64,000 bases of DNA from positions 5,642,001-5,706,000 of the forward strand of contig NZ_VFOZ01000001.1 of the NCBI RefSeq assembly GCF_006716425.1. The letters are read 5' to 3'. Made by a program: the position numbers and the translations under genes. Below the pieces are notes generated by a model, which was not told the DNA's origin, did not search any database, and saw nothing but the letters and a program-made list of their open reading frames with translations. Source of the stretch: Actinoallomurus bryophytorum. Lineage in GTDB: Bacteria; Actinomycetota; Actinomycetes; Streptosporangiales; Streptosporangiaceae. Numbering within the stretch: the first letter of the stretch is position 1; every line of letters begins with the position of its first letter. This document shows, one piece after another, positions 46,107 to 54,105 of this stretch.

Positions 46107-48645
46107 GCTCGTACGGTACCGGGCGGTCCGGCTCCCACCGGCGGCGCCGCTCATAACCGGCGCCGAAGCAGAGGAAGCCGAGAGTCGCCGGGTCGCGGGG
46201 CGTGGCGGCGAGGGCCTCGGCCGGAGACATGCCGGTGGCCAGGCGTTCGTGGAAGCCGGTCATCAGGCCCGGGGTGGCGGTGTCGCCGACCGGCGTCACG
46301 GCCGCGACGACCGTCGCCGTGCCGAAGGACAGCAGGCTGGCGGCCATCCCCATGACGGCCTCTCCCGCGCGCACGTCCGCGCGGCCCGCGTCGCAGGCGG
46401 ACAGGACCAGCAGCCGTGGTGGCCGTGTCAGGCGTTCGAGGTCGTAGGTGATCAGCGGACCGTCCGCGAGGCGGAGGCTGGAGAACAGGGCGTTCCCGGA
46501 GCGGAACCTCCCGTGTACGGCGAGATGGGCGGTCGCGGCGCCGTCCAGGGCGGCGCGGACCGCGTCCGAGGTCGCCGCCGCGCCCGTGAGGAGCACGGCC
46601 GACGGGTGGCGCGACCGGACCGCCGTCACCTCGCCGGCGGCGTGAGCGAGGTCCGGGCCGGCGACCAGCGTCACGTGCCCGGGAGCGTCCGGCACACGGA
46701 GTGTACGGAGCCAGCTCGCCACGGACGGCACCACGGTCAGCGGACGTCCGGCCAGCGAGGGCAGCGCGGCCCACGGCAGGCCGTGCAGCGCACCGGTGGG
46801 CGCCAGCACCACCGGCCGGTCCCCGAGGCGCAGCGGCCCGCACAGCCGGGCGTCTAGCCGCCCCGCCGCGCACGCCAGCCCCTGCGCGGCCGCCGGGGTC
46901 GCCGGGGTCGCCGCATGGGCGAGCCGGGACACGGCGAACCGCAGGAGCCGTACGTCGTGCTCGGCGCGCGCGTACGGGCCCAGGGACACGCGGCGGCAGC
47001 GTCCGCCGGCCACGGTCACCGCGAGCAGGTCGTCGCCGTCGCGGATCAGCTCGACGAACATGCGGTCGGCGAGCGCCTCGAAGAGGGCGGGCACCAGCCA
47101 GGCCCACCCGCGTACGGTGTCCCGGCTCGACGTGAGGACGCGTGTACGGGTGCGGACCGCCTGCTCCAGGCGCGTCTGGGCGGCGAGCAGCTCGGGCCGC
47201 ACGGAAACCTCGGCACTGACGCGGCGCAGCTCGGCGAGCAGCCCCGCCAGCCGCCGGTCCCGCGGCGGCCGGATCGCGGGCGGGCGGCCGGCGATGGCCC
47301 GCGCGCGTTCGGCGGCGACGAGGAGGGCTCGCGGACCTCGCGCGAGGCGTACGCCGAGGCCGGCCAGCTCGGCGGACCAGCCGGCCGCCCGGCCGCGCAG
47401 CTCCGCGGCGCCGAGCGCGGCGGCGTGCTCGTCCACGACGCGCAGCCCCGCGCGCACCGCGGCGGCGGCGCCCTGACGGTCACCGGCGGCCAGCCGCAGC
47501 AGCGCCTTGGCGTGCCAGGCCGCGACACGGGCGCCGAGGGGTCCGCCGCCGACGCGGCCGAGCAGCCGGGCCGCGTGCTCCCGTCGTCCCTGGTCGAGGG
47601 CGATCAGACCGGCGAGCGTGCGTGTGTCGGCCGCGGCGGAGACCCAGCCGGCGCCGGCCAGGAGTCCGGCGGCCCTCTCGGCCTCCGCGGCGAGCGACGG
47701 GGAGCGCTCGCCGTCCGTCCAGCGCGCCCGCAGCCCGACCTGCTCGGCGAGCAGCGCGAACCCGGCACGCTCCGCGCCGAAGGCGTCGCGCGCCCGCCGC
47801 GCGGTGGCCGCGGCGGCACGCGGATCGCCGTCGGCAAGCTCGGCGTGGGCGAGCAGCAGCAGGGCGTCGGCGGTGTCGCACCGGTAGCCGGCACCGTCGA
47901 GGTGTTCGAGTGTCCGCGTCAGGAGAGGACGCGCCTCCTCGGGCAGCTGTGCGGCGACGAGCGCCTCGGCGCGGTCGAGCTGGAGCTGGCAGAGGCGTTC
48001 GCCGACCCCGGCCAGCTCGGGTTCGACGGCGTCGTAGATCGCCAACGCCGCGGGCAGGTCGCCGCGGCGCACCGCGATCACGGCCAGGTTGTGCCGGACC
48101 ATCGCGGCCTGGTGACGCAGGCCCGCCCGCTCGGCGACGGACAGCGCGCGGCGCAGGTCGGACTCGCCCCGTCCGAGCTTGCCCGCGTACGCCCTGGCCA
48201 GCCCCGTGTTGACCCGCAGGCCGATGGAGACCGCCGGGTCCTCGCAGGTACGGGCGATCCGCGCCACCTCGCCGATGCGGCCGCTGCGGGCCAGAGCGCA
48301 GGCGCGGTTCGCCAGCAGCCGGTCGGCGTCGGCCCCGGTGAGCACCGGCGCCGCCTCGTCGGCCGTCGCCAGCGCCGCCTCGAGGTCGCCACGCGCGACG
48401 AGCAGCCCGACGAGGTTCATCTTGACCTGTGCGGTCGCGTAGGTGAGGTGTTCGGCCTCGGCGATGCGCAGCGCCTCGTCCAGGTGCTCCAGGCCCTCCC
48501 CGAGCCGGCCGAGCTCCTTGCAGGCCAGACCCAGCGCGCGACGCGCCGTCACCCGTAGCCCGGGATCGGCGGCCGTCACCTGCGCGAGGGCCGAGGAGTA
48601 GGCCCGGCGCGGGTCCGCGGCGGCCGCCGTGATCAGGTCACACAC
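46078..48645 (-). CDS. TPR-CHAT domain protein (caspase-like protease)
   Basis: 855 residues. The first 430 are Ala/Leu-rich TPR-like helical repeats (for example ARRALGLACKELGRLGEGLEHLDEALRIAEAE and LRHQAAMVRHNLAVIAVRRGDLPAALAIYD). The C-terminal 300 form a CHAT domain: VLAPTGALHGLPWAAL, catalytic histidine in AHLAVHGRFRSGNALFSSL and catalytic cysteine in LLVLSACDAGRADVRAGEAVMGM, ending with FHERLATGMSPAEALAAT. CHAT domains are caspase-fold peptidases found in cell-death and defence systems. No signal peptide. The GTG start overlaps the preceding gene by 8 bp. It belongs to the operon with the S8 protease and ECF sigma genes. Confidence 0.88.
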   Translation of the reverse strand: MCDLITAAAADPRRAYSSALAQVTAADPGLRVTARRALGLACKELGRLGEGLEHLDEALRIAEAEHLTYATAQVKMNLVGLLVARGDLEAALATADEAAPVLTGADADRLLANRACALARSGRIGEVARIARTCEDPAVSIGLRVNTGLARAYAGKLGRGESDLRRALSVAERAGLRHQAAMVRHNLAVIAVRRGDLPAALAIYDAVEPELAGVGERLCQLQLDRAEALVAAQLPEEARPLLTRTLEHLDGAGYRCDTADALLLLAHAELADGDPRAAAATARRARDAFGAERAGFALLAEQVGLRARWTDGERSPSLAAEAERAAGLLAGAGWVSAAADTRTLAGLIALDQGRREHAARLLGRVGGGPLGARVAAWHAKALLRLAAGDRQGAAAAVRAGLRVVDEHAAALGAAELRGRAAGWSAELAGLGVRLARGPRALLVAAERARAIAGRPPAIRPPRDRRLAGLLAELRRVSAEVSVRPELLAAQTRLEQAVRTRTRVLTSSRDTVRGWAWLVPALFEALADRMFVELIRDGDDLLAVTVAGGRCRRVSLGPYARAEHDVRLLRFAVSRLAHAATPATPAAAQGLACAAGRLDARLCGPLRLGDRPVVLAPTGALHGLPWAALPSLAGRPLTVVPSVASWLRTLRVPDAPGHVTLVAGPDLAHAAGEVTAVRSRHPSAVLLTGAAATSDAVRAALDGAATAHLAVHGRFRSGNALFSSLRLADGPLITYDLERLTRPPRLLVLSACDAGRADVRAGEAVMGMAASLLSFGTATVVAAVTPVGDTATPGLMTGFHERLATGMSPAEALAATPRDPATLGFLCFGAGYERRRRWEPDRPVPYERDRPDLHPQ

Positions 48646-49066
48646 GGATCCAGCTCGTGACGACCGAGGTCGCGTCGGCGAGCCGGAACAGCAGGCTGAC
48701 CGCGCCCGCGGGCACGCCGGAGAGCGCGAACGACCCGGCCTCGTCGGTACGCGTCCCGCGCTCCCCGCCCGCCGAGCGCAGGATCACCTCCGCGAGGGAG
48801 GGAGGCGCGAGCTGCCCCACGATCTCCCGCCCGCAGACCTCGACCTCGACGCTGACGCGGGGACCGGCGAACGTGAGCGACCGTGAGCCGTCGCCGCGTA
48901 CGCCGGGCGGTGTCGCGATGGTCTCCGTGGTGAGCGTCGCGAGCGTCGCGGCCGGCTCGAACCACGCGAACGCGGCGTACCCGAGCGCCCGTACGTGGTC
49001 GGGAACGGGAGGAAAGATCCCGCGCAGCGCCTCGACCAGCTCCTCCTCGCTGGCTCCGCCGTTCAC
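48638..49066 (-). CDS. Small protein of the S8-sigma-CHAT operon, function unknown
   Basis: 142 residues from GTG 49066, which overlaps the sigma factor stop (GTGA). The N-terminus is helical (ASEEELVEALRGIFPPVPDHVRALGYAAFAWF). The C-terminal half is beta-rich, with FAGPRVSVEVEVCGREIVGQLAP then RTDEAGSFALSGVPAGAVSLLFRL, like a carboxypeptidase-regulatory/transthyretin-type fold. This gene type recurs between ECF sigma and CHAT genes in actinobacteria. With no signal peptide it should be cytoplasmic; an adaptor or anti-sigma-like role is conjecture. Confidence 0.75.
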   Translation of the reverse strand: MNGGASEEELVEALRGIFPPVPDHVRALGYAAFAWFEPAATLATLTTETIATPPGVRGDGSRSLTFAGPRVSVEVEVCGREIVGQLAPPSLAEVILRSAGGERGTRTDEAGSFALSGVPAGAVSLLFRLADATSVVTSWIRV

Positions 49067-49629
49067 GTGACACCGTCCAGCTGCCTGCGCAGGTGGGTCA
49101 GGCACCGGGCACGCGTCGGGCCGACGCTGCCGACCGGGATCTCCAGCGCCGCCGAGATCTCCGAGTAGCTGAAAGGCGGTGAGGCCACGAACAGCTCCAG
49201 CAACCGGCGGCAGCGCGGCGGGATCGTCTCCAGCGCCGCTCCGACCGAGGCCGCGAGGTCGCGGCCGAACACCACATGGTGCGGCCCGGTCACCGAGGGT
49301 CCGTAGCCCTGCAGGGGGCGTTCGCGGCCGAGTCGCCGGAGCGTGGCCAGGCTCTCCCGCCGTGCCGTGACGGCCAGCCACGTGCCGGCACGTGCGGGGT
49401 CGCGCAGCAGGGTGAGCCGCTCGACCAGCCGCAGCCAGGTCGTCTGCATCACGTCGTCGGCGTCCGCGCCGCTCAGCCCGTACGAGTGCGCGATGGCGCA
49501 CAGCAGTCGCGAGTAGCGGTCGACGAGGCCACGCCAGGCGTCGATGTCGCCCCGGCCCGCCCGCCGTACGAGGTCGCCGGTGCTTTCGTCCTCCACAGGC
49601 GGGGATATTAGCGCAGAGTAAGCGTTCAA
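49063..49629 (-). CDS. ECF-type RNA polymerase sigma factor
   Basis: 188 residues. Region 2 is DLVRRAGRGDIDAWRGLVDRYSRLLCAIAHSYGLSGADADDVMQTTWLRLVERLTLLRDPARAGTWLAVTARRESLATLRR, condensed here by its ends: DLVRRAGRGDIDAW, ADADDVMQTTWLRL and WLAVTARRESLATLRR. Region 4 contains LETIPPRCRRLLELFVASPPFSYSEISAALEIPVGSVGPTRARCL condensed as SYSEISAALEIPVGSVGPTR. The TTG start overlaps the S8 protease stop (TTGA); a GTG at 49596 is the alternative. No membrane anti-sigma gene is adjacent, so control may come from the operon's proteases. Confidence 0.87.
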   Translation of the reverse strand: MNAYSALISPPVEDESTGDLVRRAGRGDIDAWRGLVDRYSRLLCAIAHSYGLSGADADDVMQTTWLRLVERLTLLRDPARAGTWLAVTARRESLATLRRLGRERPLQGYGPSVTGPHHVVFGRDLAASVGAALETIPPRCRRLLELFVASPPFSYSEISAALEIPVGSVGPTRARCLTHLRRQLDGVT

Positions 49630-50801
49630 CTACCAGAAGTCATGAGGATCACTCCCAGATCCGGAAGTGTGCGCCGGTGCGCCGGATCAAGAATCCGCTC
49701 CGCGGCCGTGGTCGCGGGCAGGTCCTCGGCCGCGGCCAGGCCGGCGATCGCGCCCGCCACCGCCGGCGCCGCGAACGACGTGCCGCTCCACGACGCGTAG
49801 CCCGCGAAGTCGTCCGGGTCGATCCCGCGCACCCGCGGCAGCGGGCCGTCGAAGCTGACGAAACAGCTCGTGACGTCCACGCCCGGCGCGCACGCGTCCA
49901 CCCACCAGCCGTAGTCGGAGAACCAGGCGCGTTCGAGTCCGTCCAGCGCCGCGACGGCGATCACGTGCTTCAGCGCGGCCGGCCAGAACGGCCGGTCGCT
50001 CGCGTGGTTGCCGGCACACGCCACGATGACCGTACGGCGGCCGAGCGCGGCGACGGCGCGAGCGACGACGGGGGAGGGGCGGTCGTCGTAGGTGTGGCAC
50101 CCGAGGGACAGGTTGACCACGTCGGCCCGGCCGGCCAGCCGCGCCAGGGCGCGCAGCACCCCGAGCTCGTCCCCCACGCCGTCGCCGCCGATCACCCGTA
50201 TGGCGCGGACGCGGACACCGGGCGCGTGGCGGAGCAGCACCCCGGCGATGAACGTGCCGTGTCCCGCCTGGGCGTCGAGCGCGTAGTCCAGGTCGGCGTC
50301 GAGGACCTCGCTCACCTCGTCGCGCTGTGCGGCGTACCAGTCCGCGGACTCGTACCAGGGGTGCGGCGACAGGCCGGTGTCGAGCACGGCGACGGTGACC
50401 GGCCGCCGTACGCGCGCCGTCCTCGGGGGCGCGAGCGGCGCGGTCGGAGCCGGCCTCCCCGCGGGGCCCGTCCACCACATCGGCTGGCCGTGGACGAGGT
50501 GGTTGGGCGCGACCGCGAGCCGCCGGTGCGGAGCGTCCTCGTTGAGGTGTGCGGACAGCTCGCAGACGTCCACTCTCGCCGGGGCGCGCAGTCGCATCCG
50601 CGCGACGCCCGGTCCGTCCTCCCGCGAGTCGAGCCAGCGGCGCGCGCGGTCCTCCACCGCGGGCACGTCCTGGTCGGCGACCAGGATCTGGTCCCGGCGC
50701 ACGAGAGTGGGGCACCCGCGTACGTGCTCGGCCACCACCGCGTCGCGATGGCGCGCGAGCAGCCGGTCGAGCCGGGCCTGCTGAACGGACTCGTCGAACA
50801 C
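49626..50801 (-). CDS. S8 (subtilisin-family) serine peptidase without signal peptide
   Basis: 391 residues. The catalytic triad is clear: D in VAVLDTGLSPHPW, H in AGHGTFIAGVLL and S in WSGTSFAAPAVAGAIAG; the oxyanion asparagine lies in VIVACAGNHASD. The N-terminal 130 residues precede the peptidase domain and include RRLAVAPNHLVHGQPMWW, but no signal peptide or membrane helix is present, so the enzyme should be cytoplasmic. GTG 50801 is preceded by GGGAGGG. It is the first gene of the operon with ECF sigma, a small protein and CHAT. Confidence 0.88.
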   Translation of the reverse strand: MFDESVQQARLDRLLARHRDAVVAEHVRGCPTLVRRDQILVADQDVPAVEDRARRWLDSREDGPGVARMRLRAPARVDVCELSAHLNEDAPHRRLAVAPNHLVHGQPMWWTGPAGRPAPTAPLAPPRTARVRRPVTVAVLDTGLSPHPWYESADWYAAQRDEVSEVLDADLDYALDAQAGHGTFIAGVLLRHAPGVRVRAIRVIGGDGVGDELGVLRALARLAGRADVVNLSLGCHTYDDRPSPVVARAVAALGRRTVIVACAGNHASDRPFWPAALKHVIAVAALDGLERAWFSDYGWWVDACAPGVDVTSCFVSFDGPLPRVRGIDPDDFAGYASWSGTSFAAPAVAGAIAGLAAAEDLPATTAAERILDPAHRRTLPDLGVILMTSGS

Positions 50802-50952
50802 GGCACCCTCCCGTACGTCACGTAACGCGAGCGGTCATGTACGCAGTGTTCCTGACATGTCACCTGCGGGCCAGGGGCCGGCGGAGCGGAGCGCTTTTCG
50901 ATCTTCGTCGGGACTGCTTGCCGTACACCCGCCGGACGATCACCCTGGGGGG

Positions 50953-52470
50953 ATGAGGGTCTCGGCGGAGTTCATCGAGTCCGGCGACGGCCCGCCGGTG
51001 GTCCGAGAGCGCCTTCCCAGGCGCCGTCGTGCCGCCGCCCTGCTGCGCCGCCGGCTGCCGGCCCTCCTCGCCGGCGCGCTGCCGGTGCTGGCGTTTCCCC
51101 GCCCCGGGCTCGACTGGCTGGCATGGGTCGCGCTCATGCCGGGGCTCCTGCTCGCCCGTTCCGCGCCGGACGGACGCGAGGCCGCCAAGCGCGGCTGGTG
51201 GTTCGGCGGAGGGTTCATCATCGCCGCGCTCTACTGGCTGGTCCCGACCATCGGGCCGGGCCTGCTGCTGCTCGCGGTGGCGGCCGGCGCGCTGTGGGCG
51301 CCGTGGGGCTACGCCGCCTGGGCGCTCATGCGGCCTGGCCGCACCCTGGCGGCCGTCGTGGTGGTGCCGAGTGTGTGGCTGGCGGCCGAGTGGGCGCGTT
51401 CGTGGCAGGCGCTGGGCGGCCCGTGGGCGCTGTACGGCGCGACGCAGTGGCGGCACCCCGCCGTGCTCGGCCTGGCCTCCGTCGGCGGCGTGTGGCTCGT
51501 GACCTTCGCCCTCGTCGCGGTCAACACGGCGCTGGCGATCGCGGTGAGCACCCGGTCGGCGCCGGCCGCCCTGCTCGCGGTGTCCGTGGCGGCGGCCGGG
51601 CCGCTCGCGTACACCTCCTCGTGGACCAGGCCCGCGGGCCGCGCGCCGGCGGTGGCGCTGGTCCAGCCCGGCGTAGTCGACGGCCCGGGCCCGCGGTTCG
51701 CGGCGGAGGAGCGGATCACGGCCGCGCTGCCCCGCGCCGACCTGGTGGTCTGGGGGGAGAGCAGCGTCGGCTTCGACCTGCGCCGCCGCCCCGACCTGGT
51801 CGCCAGACTCGCCACGCTGGCACGTGCGCACGGCCCGCTGCTGGTCAACGAGGACGCGCGGGACGCGGCGGGGCGCATCTCCAAGAGCGCGGTGCTGATC
51901 GGACCGGACGGGGAGGAGGCGCGCTACGTCAAGAACCGCCTCGTGCCGTTCGGGGAGTACGTTCCGCTGCGCGCCGCGCTCGGCTGGCTCACCCACATCA
52001 GCCAGGCCGCCAAGGAGGACCGCGTGCCGGGGACGGGCGTGGTGATGATGCACACGAGCTCCGGCATCACCTTCGGCCCGCTGATCTGCTTCGAGTCGAC
52101 CTTCCCCGACCTCGGCCGCGACGTCGTACGCCGCGGCGCCCGGCTGGTCGTGTACGAGTCGGCGACGTCGACGTTCCAGGGGAGCTGGGCGCCGCCGCAG
52201 CACGCCTCACTCGGAGCGGTACGCGCGGCGGAGACGGGGCGGCCGGTCGTACAGGCGGCACTGACCGGAGTGTCGGCGGCGTTCGACGCGCGCGGGCGCC
52301 GGCTGGCATGGTTCGACACTCCCCGGCGCGGGTCCGTCATCGTGCGGCCTCCGACGTCGAGCGGCCGTACACCCTATGACCGGTTCGGGGATTATGTGCC
52401 GTGGCTCGCCGTGGTGATCACCCTCGGTTCCGGGCTGTGGGCATGGCGCGGGGCGCGTCTCCGGAGCTGA
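50953..52470 (+). CDS. lnt: Apolipoprotein N-acyltransferase
   Basis: 505 residues. Five to six N-terminal membrane helices precede a nitrilase-type catalytic domain and a last C-terminal helix (WLAVVITLGSGLWAW). Catalytic residues expected for Lnt are visible: E in LVVWGESSVGFD, K in RYVKNRLVPFGEYVPL and C in GPLICFESTFPDLG. It N-acylates the lipoprotein cysteine at the outer face of the cytoplasmic membrane. The ATG at 50953 follows GGGGGG; upstream in-frame sequence is not family. Divergent from the S8 peptidase. Confidence 0.9.
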   Translation: MRVSAEFIESGDGPPVVRERLPRRRRAAALLRRRLPALLAGALPVLAFPRPGLDWLAWVALMPGLLLARSAPDGREAAKRGWWFGGGFIIAALYWLVPTIGPGLLLLAVAAGALWAPWGYAAWALMRPGRTLAAVVVVPSVWLAAEWARSWQALGGPWALYGATQWRHPAVLGLASVGGVWLVTFALVAVNTALAIAVSTRSAPAALLAVSVAAAGPLAYTSSWTRPAGRAPAVALVQPGVVDGPGPRFAAEERITAALPRADLVVWGESSVGFDLRRRPDLVARLATLARAHGPLLVNEDARDAAGRISKSAVLIGPDGEEARYVKNRLVPFGEYVPLRAALGWLTHISQAAKEDRVPGTGVVMMHTSSGITFGPLICFESTFPDLGRDVVRRGARLVVYESATSTFQGSWAPPQHASLGAVRAAETGRPVVQAALTGVSAAFDARGRRLAWFDTPRRGSVIVRPPTSSGRTPYDRFGDYVPWLAVVITLGSGLWAWRGARLRS

Positions 52471-52613
52471 TTCGTCGCCGCGAACCCATGCCGACGTCGT
52501 ATGTGGGCTGGTGCGAGTGATGTTCATGAGGCACAATGACCGAGCGGTCACCCGCCCATCTGGATGCGAGGACGTTGGGGAAGACGAACCTCGCAACGCT
52601 CCCAGGAGGTCCG

Positions 52614-53108
52614 GTGTCCGCACGTGGCGTTTTCTACGTCCACTCAGCGCCACCTGCGCTGTGCCCGCACATTGAGTGGGCCGCCGCAGGTGTACTCGGT
52701 GTGCCCGTCTCACTGCCGTGGAGCGATCAGCCCGCGGCTCCAGGCACCATGCGCACCGAGCTGTGCTGGGAGGGACGCTCCGGCACGGCCGCCGGCATCG
52801 TGTCGGCGCTGCGCGACTGGCGCCTGCTGCGGTTCGAGGCGACCGAGGACGCGTCGCCGGGCTGCGACGGCGTCCGCTACAGCGTCACGCCCTCTCTCGG
52901 AGCCTTCACCGCCGTGATCGGCGCCAACGGCGACGTCCACGTACCCGAAGACCGTCTCCGCTCGGCGATGGCCAACGCGATGGCCGGCAAGGCGACGTTC
53001 GAGCACGAGGTCGACCGCCTGCTCGGCAAGCCGTGGGACGACGAACTGGAGCCCTTCCGCCGCGCCGGCGACGGAGCCCCGGTCCGCTGGCTGCACGCCG
53101 CCGGCTGA
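52614..53108 (+). CDS. DUF3145 family protein
   Basis: 164 residues from GTG 52614 with AGGAGG seven bases upstream. It starts VSARGVFYVHSAPPALCPHIEWAAAGVLG and contains WEGRSGTAAGIVSALRDWRLLRFEATED and VRYSVTPSLGAFTAVIGANGDVHVPEDRLR, diagnostic of this actinobacterial family of unknown function. It is soluble. The gene stands alone downstream of lnt. Confidence 0.88.
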   Translation: MSARGVFYVHSAPPALCPHIEWAAAGVLGVPVSLPWSDQPAAPGTMRTELCWEGRSGTAAGIVSALRDWRLLRFEATEDASPGCDGVRYSVTPSLGAFTAVIGANGDVHVPEDRLRSAMANAMAGKATFEHEVDRLLGKPWDDELEPFRRAGDGAPVRWLHAAG

Positions 53109-53479
53109 CGCGTCACGGGCCGAACGGCCAGGTCTCGCCGGCCGAAAGTTCCCCGGCCGAGGAGCCGTCCGGCGCACCCGCGCCGACACCCGCTCCGGCA
53201 CGAAGGACCGGGCCGGATCGGCCGAACGTCCGGAGCGTCCTCGGCGTCGCGTTTCCCGGGCTGCGGCCGACTGGCGTCGCCATCGGAGCCGGGCAGATCG
53301 AGACCGCGCGCACGCACCTCGGCGGGCTCGGGCCGGAGGCCGACCAGGACGACGCGAGGGGCGCAACTGTGGGGCCGGCTGGACGAGGCGGGGTCCGGCG
53401 ACGTCGAGCCTCGGCGAGCGGCTGCACACCTGGCGCGGAACGGACACGGCCTCGGCCGCCCGGGGGCGTGGCCGACGTC

Positions 53480-53629
53480 GCGGAGTCCTCGGATCACCGA
53501 CTTCGCGCCGCCCGGCGCCCCGGACGAGGCCACCCTCCGCCGCGCGCTGGGGGAGCTGAGGGCACTGGGAGACGACCCCGGCACCCGGATGCGAATCATC
53601 ATCCACAAGCCCAGGGGCCTCGCCTAGGG
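53480..53629 (+). pseudogene. Possible degraded coding remnant
   Basis: A plus-strand frame reads RITDFAPPGAPDEATLRRALGELRALGDDPG then MRIIIHKPRGLA and a TAG stop at 53625-53627, with normal-looking codon bias, but upstream (53110-53480) the coding pattern shifts between frames and no start is found. It looks like the 3' end of a broken gene. I do not recognise the family. The TAG stop is part of the CTAG edge of the repeat element that follows. Confidence 0.3.
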
Positions 53630-53968
53630 CCTCATTCAAAGTCTTCGGTCTGGGCCCCGCTCGGTCTGGGCCCCGCTCGGTCTGGGCCCCGCTCGGTCTG
53701 GGCCCCGCTCGGTCTGGGCCCCGCTCGGTCTGGAGCCCGTCCGTCTGGAGCCCGTCCGTCTGGGCCCGCTCGGTCTGGAGCCCGTCCGTCTGGAGCCCAC
53801 CCACCTGGAGCCCACCCGCCCGGGGGTGCCATCCCACTCTCATTGTCCAGCCAGAACAGCGGCAGGCGGAAGTAGAGCGGGGTTCTGTGGATAACCGCCG
53901 CCCAGGCGCCGCCCGGGCGCCGCCCGGGCGCCGCCACACGGCAACAGCATGACTTCGGATGGGCCTAG
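53624..53968. repeat. Dispersed element copy B with internal minisatellite and DnaA-box sequence
   Basis: Bounded by CTAG on both sides (53624-53627 and 53965-53968) with inverted ends: AGGGCCTCATTCAAAGTC inward from the left, AGGCCCATCCGAAGTCATG inward from the right. The left half is a 16-bp-type array (CGGTCTGGGCCCCGCT, about six copies, then CGGTCTGGAGCC variants). The right half matches copy A in inverse, including TGTGGATAA (53886-53894), the complement of the DnaA box. Confidence 0.7.
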
Positions 53969-54037
53969 AACCACCGGTCGCGGACGTCCTTGACCGCGTC
54001 CGGGCCGGGTCGTGGTGAAGGCCTCCGGTACCCGAAC

Positions 54038-54064
54038 GCCCCGTCCAGGGAGCCTGGACGGGGC
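54038..54064 (-). terminator. Hairpin after accD, end of the fatty acid operon
   Basis: GCCCCGTCCAGG and CCTGGACGGGGC form a 12-bp perfect stem with loop GAG, 41 bp beyond the carboxyltransferase stop on the minus strand. There is no clear T run, which is common in high-GC actinomycetes. Confidence 0.65.
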
Positions 54065-54105
54065 GTGCCGTACTCGATGGGTGACGGGCCGTCGGCCCGG
54101 AACCG

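Noticed and set aside
46915-48558. A 547-residue plus-strand frame opposite the CHAT gene
   Set aside because: Antisense shadow rich in Gly, Arg and Ala without domains; CHAT catalytic motifs are on the other strand.
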